From NCBI RefSeq assembly GCF_030813915.1, contig NZ_JAUSUJ010000001.1:62001-126000 (forward strand): DNA of 64,000 nt, written 5' to 3'. This DNA is from Rhodoplanes tepidamans. Its GTDB lineage: Bacteria > Pseudomonadota > Alphaproteobacteria > Rhizobiales > Xanthobacteraceae. The notes below the pieces were generated by a model. That model saw only the letters and a program-made list of their open reading frames with translations, searched no databases and was not told the DNA's origin. A program made the position numbers and the translations under genes. Shown here piece after piece: positions 8,849 to 18,499 of this stretch. Each line of letters opens with the position of its first letter. The stretch's first letter is position 1.

Positions 8849-9865
8849 ATGTTCGGTTCGCGCACGCGCCCGATTTTCCTTTCGCTGGCAGTGGCTTCCG
8901 CCCTGGTCCTGGTGGCCGGCGACGTCGCCTGGTCGCGCGCCGGCGGCGGCTCGAGCTTCGGCAGCCGCGGCAGCCGCACCTTCTCGGCGCCGGCGCCGAC
9001 CCGCACGGCCCCGACCACCACGGCGCCGATGGAGCGCTCGATGACCCAGCCCGCGCGGCCGAACGCCGCGGGTCCGGCGGCGGCTGCGCAGCCGAACCGG
9101 GGCGGCCTGTTCGGCGGCTTCGGCGGCGGTCTGCTGGGCGGCCTGGCGGCCGGCTTCCTCGGCGCCGGCCTGCTCGGCATGCTGTTCGGGAACGGCTTCA
9201 TGGGTGGCATCGGCGGCTTCGCCTCGATGCTCGGCTTCCTGCTGCAGATCGGCCTGGTGGCGCTGGTCGGCATGTTCCTGTGGCGGATGTGGCAGGCGCG
9301 CCGCGTCCCGCAGCCCGCCATGGCGCATGGCCCGCAGTACCGTGACGTGAACGGTGGCGAGCCGCCGCGCGGCGGCCTCGGCGCGATGGGCGCCGGGCTC
9401 GGTGGCGGGCTGGGCGGTGGTCTCGGTGGCGGGCTCGGCGCCCGCGCGGCGGAGCCGTCCGACGATCTCGGCATCGGGCCGGCCGACTACGACGCCTTCG
9501 AGCGGCTGCTCGGCGAGGTCCAGGGGGCCTATGCCAAGGAGGATCTCTCGGCCCTGCGCACCCGGGTGACGCCCGAGATGCTGTCCTACTTCTCGGAGCA
9601 GTTCGCCGAGAATGCCGGCCGCGGGGTGATCAACGAGATCGCCGACGTCAAGCTGGAGCAGGGCGACCTGTCCGAGGCGTGGCGCGAGGGCGATGCCGAA
9701 TACGCCAGCGTGGCCATGCGTTACTCGCTGCTCGACCGGATGGTCGACCGCGCCTCCGGCCGGCTGGTGTCGGGCGGCGACCGCGAGACGGTCACCGAGG
9801 TGTGGACCTTCCGGCGGCCGCGCGGCGGCGCCTGGATGCTCTCGGCGATCCAGCAGGCGAGCTGA
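8849..9865 (+). CDS. Tim44-like domain membrane protein
   Basis: 338-aa envelope protein. The ATG at 8849 follows GTGGAGG by a normal gap. An N-terminal hydrophobic segment (residues ~8-28) is followed by an S/T/P/A-rich stretch, a Gly-rich hydrophobic region (~90-150, with repeats of GGFGG and GGLLGG type), another Gly-rich linker, and a Tim44-like C-terminal domain (~205-335) that ends in TEVWTFRRPRGGAWMLSAIQ. Bacterial Tim44-like proteins are widespread; their role is not established. Standalone gene closed by a strong hairpin. Confidence 0.82.
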   Translation: MFGSRTRPIFLSLAVASALVLVAGDVAWSRAGGGSSFGSRGSRTFSAPAPTRTAPTTTAPMERSMTQPARPNAAGPAAAAQPNRGGLFGGFGGGLLGGLAAGFLGAGLLGMLFGNGFMGGIGGFASMLGFLLQIGLVALVGMFLWRMWQARRVPQPAMAHGPQYRDVNGGEPPRGGLGAMGAGLGGGLGGGLGGGLGARAAEPSDDLGIGPADYDAFERLLGEVQGAYAKEDLSALRTRVTPEMLSYFSEQFAENAGRGVINEIADVKLEQGDLSEAWREGDAEYASVAMRYSLLDRMVDRASGRLVSGGDRETVTEVWTFRRPRGGAWMLSAIQQAS

Positions 9866-9899
9866 CCGCCCGGCCTGACCGGCCGCAGGGACGAAACGG

Positions 9900-9927
9900 A
9901 ACGGCCGCGGGGCGACCCGCGGCCGTT
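9900..9927. terminator. Hairpin between convergent genes
   Basis: Perfect 12-bp stem AACGGCCGCGGG / CCCGCGGCCGTT with a 4-nt loop (GCGA), between two convergent genes. There is no strong T-run, so it is either a bidirectional terminator or an RNA 3'-end barrier. Confidence 0.7.
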
Positions 9928-9976
9928 CGGCGTTCCGGTCCCGGGACCTCCTGGCCCCGGACGTCCGGTCCCGGGA

Positions 9977-10453
9977 TCACTGCGGCGGGTCGCCGCCGGC
10001 CCGGCCGGCGTCCCGTCCCTCGTCGCCGTCCTCGTCCTCGCCGCCCTCGTCGTCGGCCTCGTCGCCGCCGCCGTCGGCGCCGGCGCAGCGGCGGAGCAGG
10101 TAGCCCTCGCCGGTGTCGAGCAGGATGGCGACATGGTCGGGGTCGCGGACCTGCAGCTCGAAGCCGAGCTTGCCGCGGATCATCACGTTGAAGAACTCGT
10201 CGACGATCCGGTACGTGGTCGCGTCGACCCGCTCGGTCGAGACGTTGCGGAACTGGGAGACGCCGCCGCCGGTGTCGAAGCGCTGCTGCCCCGCGAAGGT
10301 CATCACCCGGCCGCCACAGGTCTTCGAGGGGCCGTCCCCCTTCGGGTCCTGGTAGGTCCACCGGCCCGACACCGGATAGCCGGTGTCGGCCCGGGCGGCC
10401 GCGCCGGCGACCAAGCCCAGCACGCCGGCGAGAAGCAGCGTCGCGATCCGCAT
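9977..10453 (-). CDS. Secreted hypothetical protein with acidic C-terminal tail
   Basis: 158-aa protein of unknown function. The ATG at 10453 gives a clear signal peptide (MRIATLLLAGVLGLVAGAAARA). The mature core (~25-120) looks like a small beta-rich domain, with GRWTYQDPKGDG and two cysteines (in KTCGGR and RRCAGA) that could form a disulphide in the periplasm. The last ~35 residues are almost all D, E and G, low-complexity and acidic, then GRAGGDPPQ. Divergent from the higBA scar. I do not recognise the family. Confidence 0.7.
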   Translation of the reverse strand: MRIATLLLAGVLGLVAGAAARADTGYPVSGRWTYQDPKGDGPSKTCGGRVMTFAGQQRFDTGGGVSQFRNVSTERVDATTYRIVDEFFNVMIRGKLGFELQVRDPDHVAILLDTGEGYLLRRCAGADGGGDEADDEGGEDEDGDEGRDAGRAGGDPPQ

Positions 10454-10630
10454 GGCGATCTCCACGCTCGGATTCGATTTGCCCCAGGATACTCCCGCCG
10501 GCCGGCGGACACGCGTCCGCGGAGCGGAAAACCCGCGCGGGTGATTAACGAAAGCCGGACCCCGCGCCGGGCGTGCCGCCGTGCGGGCGGCCGGAGTTGC
10601 CGATATGTTAGACGTATCACATACTACAGC

Positions 10631-10821
10631 ATGATCCGGAGCTTCGGCGACGCCGAGACCGAACGGCTGTTTCCCGGCGACGTCTGCCCAGCGCGCTGCG
10701 GCTGGCGCGCTACTTCGGAACCGACCCGCGCTTCTGGATCAACCTGCAGGCCGCCCACGACCTCTCCGAGGCCGAGGCGGCGCACGACTATTCGGGGATC
10801 ACGCCACGCCGGGTGGCGTGA
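10631..10821 (+). pseudogene. Collapsed higBA toxin-antitoxin remnant
   Basis: From ATG 10631 the frame reads MIRSFGDAETERLF, the N-terminus expected of a HigB/RelE-type toxin. In a different frame, 10690-10821 reads SALRLARYFGTDPRFWINLQ and continues to SGITPRR and a stop, which matches the C-terminal end of a HigA (XRE, addiction-module) antitoxin. About 75 codons of higB and the first half of higA are missing between them. This is best read as an internal deletion that fused the two ends and left no functional product. An A+T-rich promoter-like stretch (10600-10630) survives upstream. Confidence 0.75.
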
Positions 10822-10857
10822 TCCGAACGGCATCGTGCCCCCGCAGGCGTCCCTCTC

Positions 10858-12120
10858 TCACTCCGCCAGCTCGGGCTCCCGGTGGTCGACCAGGGCGTCG
10901 AGGGCGGCGGTGATGCGGGCGGGGTCGAGCACCCGCGTCTTGGCCACCACCTTGCCGTCCTGGGTGAACACCAGCGAGGGCGTGTCGACGGCGCCGAGGC
11001 GGGCGGCCAGGCACTCGCCCTTGTAGGTGTCGACCAGCCCGAGCCGCACCCGGCCGGCGTAGCGGCGCTCGATCTCCCGCACGGTCGGCATGAAGTCGCG
11101 CGAGCGCTCGTCGATCGGCGAGTAGACGTAGATCATGCCGGGCAGCTCGCACTGCAGGAGCTGGTTCTCGAACACGTCCAGCTCGGCGATGTAGCGCTCC
11201 GCCTCGAAGCCCGCGATGGCGCCGTCGCCGACCGCGGTGGCGACCTGGCGCAGGCAGGTCTGGCGCACGTCGCCGGCCGCGAACACGCCGTCGAGATTGG
11301 TCTGCATGCGGGTGTTGGTCGGGATGTAGCCGCGCTCGGTGAGCTCGACCTGGCCCTGGAACAGCTCGGTCGCCGGCAGGTAGCCGATGAAGTAGAAGCA
11401 GCGGTCGACCGGCACCGGGACGAGCTCGCCCGAGCGGGTGTCCTTGAGGATCACGGCCTCCAGCCGCTCGCCGCCCTCGAAGTGGTCGACCACGGTGTTC
11501 CAGCGGAACTCCATCTTGGGCTCGCGCATCGCCTCCGCCTGGGCGGCGGCGTTGGCGTCCATGTGGCCCTCCTCGTGGATCACCGACATGATCACCTTCG
11601 AGGCGAACTTGGTGAGGAACAGGCCCTCCTCGACGGCGGCGTCGCCGGAGCCGATCACCATCACCACCTTGTCCTTGCAGCTCGCCGCGTCGCAGGTGGC
11701 GCAGAACGAGATGCCCTTGTCGTAGAGGAAGCTCTCCTCGCCCGGTACGCCGAGCAGGCGCGGCTTGCCGCCGGTGGCGATGATCACGGCCTTGGCGTGG
11801 TAGACGGTGCGGAACGTCTCGATGACCTTGTCGCGCCCGGTCAGGTCGACCCGCTTCACCGGCGTGTTCTTGAACTCGGCGCCGAAATGGCGGGCCTGCT
11901 TCTCGAACTTCTTCGCCAGCTCGAGCCCGGTGATGCCCTCCGGAAAGCCCGGATAGTTGGCGATCTCGTTGGTGTAGGTGGCGAGGCCGCCGATCAGGCC
12001 CTTCTCGATCACCAGGGTCTTGAGGCGGGCCCGCCCGCCGTAGAGGGCGGCGGTGAGGCCGGCCGGGCCGCCGCCGATGACGACGAGATCGTAGTGCTGG
12101 TGGTCCTTGCTCACGGGCAT
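10858..12120 (-). CDS. Thioredoxin reductase-like flavoprotein fused to thioredoxin-like domain
   Basis: 420-aa FAD/NAD(P)H disulphide oxidoreductase. The Rossmann motif GGGPAG is at ~16-21. The redox centre CATC is at ~140-143, followed by the NADPH-binding GSGDAAVE and the C-terminal FAD motif GVFAAGDVRQ. Typical TrxB ends near residue 320. Here a further ~90 residues resemble a thioredoxin fold (GLVDTYKGEC, then the cis-Pro strand VDTPSLVFTQDGKVV) but lack a CxxC motif. The start MPVSKDHQHYDLVVIGGG is the first Met before the FAD fold. It lies 83 nt downstream of the TsuA-like gene, in an apparent sulfur operon, so it may supply electrons to a sulfur carrier rather than to general thioredoxin. 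Confidence 0.85.
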   Translation of the reverse strand: MPVSKDHQHYDLVVIGGGPAGLTAALYGGRARLKTLVIEKGLIGGLATYTNEIANYPGFPEGITGLELAKKFEKQARHFGAEFKNTPVKRVDLTGRDKVIETFRTVYHAKAVIIATGGKPRLLGVPGEESFLYDKGISFCATCDAASCKDKVVMVIGSGDAAVEEGLFLTKFASKVIMSVIHEEGHMDANAAAQAEAMREPKMEFRWNTVVDHFEGGERLEAVILKDTRSGELVPVPVDRCFYFIGYLPATELFQGQVELTERGYIPTNTRMQTNLDGVFAAGDVRQTCLRQVATAVGDGAIAGFEAERYIAELDVFENQLLQCELPGMIYVYSPIDERSRDFMPTVREIERRYAGRVRLGLVDTYKGECLAARLGAVDTPSLVFTQDGKVVAKTRVLDPARITAALDALVDHREPELAE

Positions 12121-12203
12121 CGGGCTGTTGGTCCTGGGGGTCGTGGATGCGATCGGGCGGAGGCGGCGCGGGCCCTTCGGTCCGCGCCGCGGAGCGATGC
12201 CGG

Positions 12204-13565
12204 TCAGGCGGTGTGGCGCTTCGACCACCAGTCGGCGAGCAGCCAGATCGCGAACAGGGCGACGAGCTGGGCCGCCAGCGCCGGGGCGAAGCCGCCCAGC
12301 ACCTTGGGCAGGTAGACGGCGCTGGTCATGTCGACCATCAGCACGTCGCGCCACACCGGCCAGGTGGCGGCGCCGATCAGGCCGCCGACGCAGAAGAACG
12401 GCAGCGCGATCCACTGCTGGACGAAGCCTTCGCCCACCCGCATCAGGGTGCCGGAGGCGCAGCCGCCGGAGATCACCGCGCCGATGCCGAACAGGAAGGC
12501 GCCGACCGCCGTGTGCAGCCCGACCGGCGAGATCAGGCCGATCTTGACCGCCGCGTCGAAATTGCCGGTGCGGACATAGGCGCCGAGCTGCAGGGCCGAG
12601 ACCAGCAGGGTCGACACCGCCAGCGCCACCATGACGGCCTTGGTCAGGTTGGTGCCGCCGGTGAGGCACGGGTCCCGCATCGCCGCCGTGAAGCAGAACC
12701 GCGCCCGCTGCAGGGTGAAGCCGAGCGCGATGCCGATCACCCAGAAGATCGCGAGCCGCGGCGCCTTCTGCACGTCGACGTACCAGTAGGCGACGACCGC
12801 CAGGGCGACCAGGATGGCGATGCCGATCGGGAACTGGGTGACGTTCTCCTTGCGCTCGACCCGGGTGCGCTGGATGCGGCGGATGCCGCCGCCGCCGCCG
12901 CCGGCGGAGGCCGGGGCGGAGCCGGCCGGCGCCGCGGCGGGAGCGGCCGCCGGCGGCGCGACCGGCGTCATGCTGGCCGCGCCGATGAACACCGTCACCA
13001 GCAGCTTCGAGCCGACCATCGCGCCGAGGAAGATGAACAGCATGAACACCCAGCCGTGCAGCGACATCGACGGCACGCCGGAGAACAGCGCGCCGATGTT
13101 GCAGCCGAACGACAGGCGGGCGCCGAAGCCCATCAGCAGGCCGCCGAGGATCGCCGCGGCGACCTGCCGGCCCGACTTGACGTGCTTGATCTTGAACTGG
13201 CTGGCGAGCAGCGTGGCGACCAGCGCGCCGAACACCAGCCCGACGTCGATCAGCGTCCCGGCGTCGTTGAAGAACCAGAGGTTCGGCGCGTTGAAGGCGC
13301 GCGAGGCCTCCTTGAAGTAGGCCCACTGGTGGGCGTCGCCGCCGATCAGGTTCCAGGCCCAGGCGGCCCAGTAGGTCAGCGCCGTGGTGACGCCCCACAC
13401 GCTCCCGGTGGCGTTCAGGAGCGAAGCGGCCAGAACGGCGAGCAGGACGGCGCCGGTCAGGTAGGTCCAGGGCTGGACCAGGATCGCCTTGAAGGTGGCG
13501 GTCTGGCGGAGCGTCTTGAGCAGCGACGTCTCCGGGGGGCGGGGAAGCGCGGTGATGTCGGTCAT
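12204..13565 (-). CDS. YeeE/YedE (TsuA-like) sulfur transport membrane protein
   Basis: 453-aa polytopic inner-membrane protein of the YeeE/YedE family, for which thiosulfate uptake by TsuA is the best-known activity. Conserved cysteine motifs are visible: LSFGCNIGALFSG (C155), the RFCFTAAMRDPCLTGG region, and GGCASGTLMRVG (~C369). These match the cysteines thought to relay thiosulfate. A central A/G/P-rich loop (~205-235) separates the two halves. A TusA-like gene lies immediately upstream and a thioredoxin reductase-like gene downstream. The known TsuA-TsuB pairing supports a role in sulfur acquisition. Confidence 0.88.
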   Translation of the reverse strand: MTDITALPRPPETSLLKTLRQTATFKAILVQPWTYLTGAVLLAVLAASLLNATGSVWGVTTALTYWAAWAWNLIGGDAHQWAYFKEASRAFNAPNLWFFNDAGTLIDVGLVFGALVATLLASQFKIKHVKSGRQVAAAILGGLLMGFGARLSFGCNIGALFSGVPSMSLHGWVFMLFIFLGAMVGSKLLVTVFIGAASMTPVAPPAAAPAAAPAGSAPASAGGGGGGIRRIQRTRVERKENVTQFPIGIAILVALAVVAYWYVDVQKAPRLAIFWVIGIALGFTLQRARFCFTAAMRDPCLTGGTNLTKAVMVALAVSTLLVSALQLGAYVRTGNFDAAVKIGLISPVGLHTAVGAFLFGIGAVISGGCASGTLMRVGEGFVQQWIALPFFCVGGLIGAATWPVWRDVLMVDMTSAVYLPKVLGGFAPALAAQLVALFAIWLLADWWSKRHTA

Positions 13566-13632
13566 GGCGGGTCTCGCGAGCCCGTCCCCGCCGGCGAGGA
13601 CGGGCCTGTGGTGGATCGGACGGTCCGCACGG

Positions 13633-13860
13633 TCAGTGGGTCTTCTCGATGACGACCTCCCACTGGCCTTCGCTCACCTCCTCGATCTCGAAGTTGTGGC
13701 CCTCCTTGTTGGCCCATTCGGGAATGTTCTTCATGGCGCAGGAGTGATCGATCGACACCACCAGCACGTCGCCCACGGCGAGCTCGCCGAGCGCCTTCTG
13801 GGTGCGGATCAGCGGAACCGGGCAGGCCTCGCCGAGGCAGTCGAGCATCTTCTCCGTCAT
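13633..13860 (-). CDS. TusA/SirA-family sulfur carrier
   Basis: 75-aa protein with the family motif LDCLGEACPVPL; C13 in CPxP is the expected persulfide-carrying residue and C8 is an extra cysteine. It starts with ATG at 13860 and is first gene of the operon with the TsuA-like permease (67 nt downstream) and the thioredoxin reductase-like enzyme. In characterised pairs the partner TsuB/YeeD protein accepts sulfur from the imported compound. The same role here is inference from context. Full length for the family. Confidence 0.88.
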   Translation of the reverse strand: MTEKMLDCLGEACPVPLIRTQKALGELAVGDVLVVSIDHSCAMKNIPEWANKEGHNFEIEEVSEGQWEVVIEKTH

Positions 13861-14396
13861 GGGTCGGTCTCCGTTGGATGGGGAATCGGCATGGACGCCC
13901 GGCCGGTCGGCGCGGGCCGGCGTCGTGGGGCTGGTTCAGGGCGCGGGCGGGGAGCGCAGACCGCGGGCGACGGCATTCCACCCGGTCCGGGGGCACGGGA
14001 CGCCAGCGCATGGTGGGAGGGTCTGGTCACGAATCGGGCCGCTCGCGATCGTGAAAGCCAGGAACGTATTAGGTCATCCGAATGAGTGTAGGGATCGGCA
14101 AACAACGTAGCCGTGCCGGCGGACCGCGCCGGTCGGCCATGCGCGCGGGACGCGCGGATGTTCCGCGCTGCGGCATGGCTGATGCTTTCCGCGTACGGGC
14201 GGTCCGCCGAGGCGTGTCGTGCAGTCGGCTGTTCGACATGCCGACAGGATCGCCGGTGATCGCGCGACGTCTCGATCGTCGTCGTCCGCACAGGCGAGGG
14301 GGGGGGGCGGAATGTCATCCGTCATCCCGGTGCGCGGACCGCAGGTCCGCGAACCCGGAATTCGCAGCATTTCTGATGAGAAACTCCGGCGTCGCA
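13861..14396. other. Gene-free stretch upstream of the sulfur operon
   Basis: I see no supportable gene in these 536 bases. It should hold the promoter for the minus-strand sulfur operon. A 16-nt near-palindrome (ATTAGG-TCAT-CCGAAT, 14068-14083) in an A+T-richer patch is the best operator candidate. A run of ten G (14298-14307) and a half copy of the dispersed repeat A (14319-14365) lie at the far end. Confidence 0.5.
14319..14365 (+). repeat. Truncated copy of dispersed repeat A (left end)
   Basis: CGTCATCCCGGTGCGCGGACC followed by GTCCGCGAACCCGGAATTC matches the left arm of the repeat seen complete at 21043-21205 and 58922-59044. The right arm is missing, and the orphan gene's 3' end begins there. 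Confidence 0.6.
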
Positions 14397-15260
14397 TCAA
14401 TCAACGCGGCCGGCGGTGAATACGCGAGAAATTTGTAGCTTGTCCTTTGGGACGACTTTTGGATCGCCGATAGCAATCGACGGGAATATATCGTCGTATT
14501 TGCTGGAGGGGCCGGGGGCCGAAAGAGTAAATGTAATACCTGACTGATGGGGTGCCTCATCGATCGTCGTGCGATAGGTGATGCAGCCGACAATATCAGC
14601 GGAGAATGGTGCTTCCTGTTTGATCGGAATCTTAATTATATCCCACTGCGATAGAGTTGCGCCGGGCAGAATCATATAGCGGTCGCCCGCTGCTTGTCCT
14701 ATATTAGCAAGTACAAGTACGTTATCGCAGACATTATCTTGGGTGGGGCGCCACTTGAGATGACTTTCATTGTCGGCGCGAACAATTGCCTTCCAATCTA
14801 GTCTGAACTCCCTTGCAGGCGATCGACCGCTATTGCGGACGGTGTACTTGACCCGCAAACGCCAGTTGCGCTCGCTTCCAGTACTATCAAACCAAAGCGG
14901 ATTGGCATCAGTCAGTTCGACACTCTCTAATCCCAGCCAGGCTCGTTGATCGGCCAGCGCGGCATCAGCTTGGCGTTTCGCTTCTGTCGCCGCTATCCGA
15001 GAGCTTCTTGCAGCATCTTGGCTGGCGAGTAGCGCGAAAAGAGCAAGGGCTGTGCTTAAACTACCGATGATCGCGCCGATGGCGGTTAAAAATGTATTCA
15101 GCTTCCGAAGCTTGATCTCTTCCAGATATCGGTCGTGCTCGTTTTTTGGTGATTCCGGAACCAAACGTTGGCCAAAAAAAGTCGCGGGTGCAGTTGTTTC
15201 TTCCGGTTGTGCTCTTCCAGTGTGGTTCGAGTTATCTTTCTGTTGCGGATTGTTATCCAT
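14397..15260 (-). CDS. Orphan membrane-anchored hypothetical protein, A+T-richer
   Basis: 287 aa from ATG 15260, which has AAGGG 8 nt upstream; an in-frame start at 15476 has no such site. The N-terminal ~45 residues are polar (N, Q, K, T). One transmembrane helix spans ~52-75 (TFLTAIGAIIGSLSTALALF), a short coiled-coil-like Ala/Arg/Lys stretch follows, then a soluble C-terminal domain with GLESVELTDANPLWFD and YTVRNSGRSPAREF. Codon use is clearly A+T-richer than neighbours (many AAT, TTA, GAA), pointing to horizontal acquisition. Repeat A copies flank it on both sides. Function unknown. Confidence 0.7.
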   Translation of the reverse strand: MDNNPQQKDNSNHTGRAQPEETTAPATFFGQRLVPESPKNEHDRYLEEIKLRKLNTFLTAIGAIIGSLSTALALFALLASQDAARSSRIAATEAKRQADAALADQRAWLGLESVELTDANPLWFDSTGSERNWRLRVKYTVRNSGRSPAREFRLDWKAIVRADNESHLKWRPTQDNVCDNVLVLANIGQAAGDRYMILPGATLSQWDIIKIPIKQEAPFSADIVGCITYRTTIDEAPHQSGITFTLSAPGPSSKYDDIFPSIAIGDPKVVPKDKLQISRVFTAGRVD

Positions 15261-15560
15261 TTTTACGGCCCTTAGTCTGCGGTGCTGACTTTCCTTCCTA
15301 CCCTTCGAATTGCTCTGCGCGATGCTCTCCGGGATGTGCCTGGATTGTTGCCACCAGAGAATAGCGTGAGCTGCAAACAGCAAAAAAGCTAGAGAAGCTC
15401 TGCCGGCTGATACGGTGCACCAGTCGCGCGACGCAACTTGCGTAGGCAGGCTAGGCCGCCGCGGTCTTTCGCGCAATCAAGGCCTGGCTTTAGTCGCGTC
15501 TTTAATCAGTCGCAAACTTGCAGGAGGACTGAGGCTTCCCGCAGGCGGGGGTGCGGAATT

Positions 15561-15717
15561 GGTCATCCCGGGGCGGCGTGCTCGGTCGGCGCTTCGCGCC
15601 GCCCGAGCACAGGCTCCGCGAGCGCGGAACCCCCACGCCCTGTCTGTCGAGAGGCATCGGCACCGGGGGCATGGATTCCGGGCTCGCGGACCTGCGGTCT
15701 GCGCCCCGGAACGACGG
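15561..15717 (+). repeat. Dispersed repeat A, nearly complete copy
   Basis: About 157 bp with imperfect terminal inverted repeats: GGTCATCCCGGGGCG at the left and CGCCCCGGAACGACGG at the right. The interior again contains GATTCCGGGCTCGCGGACC, as in the other copies. No coding capacity; MITE-like. Confidence 0.65.
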
Positions 15718-15747
15718 ATCATGCAAGCCCGCGTCGTCGCCGGAACG

Positions 15748-15773
15748 AAAACGGGGCGCCGTGGCGCCCCGTT
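15748..15773 (-). terminator. Intrinsic terminator downstream of MFS gene
   Basis: Inverted repeat AACGGGGCGCC / GGCGCCCCGTT. On the minus strand it is followed by TTTTC, 30 nt past the MFS stop codon. This is a good rho-independent terminator for the pcaIJF-MFS direction. Confidence 0.75.
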
Positions 15774-15804
15774 CCGTCGATCGTCGTCTGGTGATCGGTT
15801 CGTC

Positions 15805-17148
15805 TCACGCCGCCTTGGCGATCTTGGCCAGCACGGCACGGCGTTCGCGGACGACCATGTAGAGCGTCGCCAGCGCCCCGAGGATGCTGGTGATGATGCC
15901 GAGATACCAGATGCCCACGAACTCCGTGTAGAAGGCCCCGCCGGCATACGAGAACTTCGCCGCCATGAAGCCCGACACCGACAGCGCGATGGCGCCGGCG
16001 AACTGGCCCACCATGTTGATGATGCCCATGGTGAAGCCGGCCGAGCGGACCGACCAGATCTCGGCCGCCGAGGCGTTGATCAGCGGGAAGATGTTGATCA
16101 CCACGCCGGCGAAGAAGGCGAGCGCCGCCAGCGAGAAGGTGTTCGGGATGTGCAGCGTGAACAGGAAGAAGGTGAGGCCGATCAACACCAGGCCGCCGCC
16201 GATCACGACGGCGCGCGGAATGCCGTGCTTGAGCAGCTTGTCGGAGAGCCAGCCCACGCCGGGCGTGCCGACGACGCGGCCGATCACGTAGACCGACGCC
16301 ATGCCACCGCCCGCGATGATGGCGGCCTCCTTCGACATGCCGGCTTCCTGGATGTAGAAGTCGGTGGCGTAGAGCGGCAGCCAGCCGGGCACGAGGCGGG
16401 TCGCCACCATGTAGGCCGACCACACCAGCGACATGATCCACAGGGCCGGATCCTTGGCGATGATGCCGAGGGTCTGCCGGTAGGAGAGCTGCTGGTGCTC
16501 CTCCTTGTCCTCCTGCTTCTCGATCGACGGCAGGCCCATCTCGGTGGGCGAGGCGCGCAGCAGCAGGAGCGCCAGCATGGCGATGACGAAGACGACCATC
16601 GCCATCAGGATGGTGGACGCTCGCCAGCCCGTCACGCCGAACAGGCCGCCATGGGCCAGTACGACGGCGAAGATCGGGATCAGCAGGAAGGTCATCACCT
16701 CGCCGAGTCCGCCGCCGGGGCCGGAATACATCTCCATGGCGAAGCCGCGCTCCTTGATGGAGAACCACTTGGCCAGCGCCGAGGTGATCGGCACGTAGCC
16801 GGCCGCCGCCACGACGCCCATCGCGGCGCGCCAGATCAGCGCCTCGGTGAAGGTGCCGCTGAAGGCGAAGCCGGCCAGGAACAATGCGAGAATGCCGATG
16901 CCGACCGGGATCACCCGGCGGCTGCCCCAGACGTCGGCGGCCGTGCCCCATGGGATCTGGGCGACCGCGTAGGCGTAGAAGAAGGCGGAGCCGAGCAGGC
17001 CCAGCTCCGGCTTACCGATATGGAGATCCTCCATCAGGTACTTGGTGATGCTGGCGTAGTTCCAGCGCACCAGCTGCGACGTGCAGTAGACCAGCATGCA
17101 GGCGATGAGGATGACCCATCGATAGTTCGACTTGCTCAGGAACGTCAT
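15805..17148 (-). CDS. MFS transporter
   Basis: 447-aa major facilitator superfamily protein with about 12 hydrophobic segments. The segment after TM2 (GTAADVWGSRRVIPVG) is a variant of the MFS loop 2-3 motif, and a long charged loop at ~210-230 (EKQEDKEEHQQ) separates the two halves. It resembles anion:cation symporter or sugar-phosphate-type members more than PcaK. It lies 128 nt downstream of pcaF on the same strand and before a terminator, so it may import a substrate of the 3-oxoadipate route; that assignment rests on position only. Confidence 0.82.
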   Translation of the reverse strand: MTFLSKSNYRWVILIACMLVYCTSQLVRWNYASITKYLMEDLHIGKPELGLLGSAFFYAYAVAQIPWGTAADVWGSRRVIPVGIGILALFLAGFAFSGTFTEALIWRAAMGVVAAAGYVPITSALAKWFSIKERGFAMEMYSGPGGGLGEVMTFLLIPIFAVVLAHGGLFGVTGWRASTILMAMVVFVIAMLALLLLRASPTEMGLPSIEKQEDKEEHQQLSYRQTLGIIAKDPALWIMSLVWSAYMVATRLVPGWLPLYATDFYIQEAGMSKEAAIIAGGGMASVYVIGRVVGTPGVGWLSDKLLKHGIPRAVVIGGGLVLIGLTFFLFTLHIPNTFSLAALAFFAGVVINIFPLINASAAEIWSVRSAGFTMGIINMVGQFAGAIALSVSGFMAAKFSYAGGAFYTEFVGIWYLGIITSILGALATLYMVVRERRAVLAKIAKAA

Positions 17149-17276
17149 GGCACGAAACTCTGCCCTTCGGGTGTCGGGATTCGAGTCGTGCCGGCGTGCG
17201 CGTCGCGGCCCTGCGGCCTCGCGGTGAGACGGGGGACATCAGAGTGAGGTCGGAAGCGCCGGTCGGCGCGCCGGCG

Positions 17277-18482
<1,206 letters not shown>

Positions 18483-18499
18483 GGTCGGTCCCTGTCCGG

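Noticed and set aside
12880-12970. A/G/P-rich stretch within the TsuA-like gene as a frameshift
   Set aside because: The frame is open on both sides and homology resumes in the same frame, so it is a low-complexity loop.
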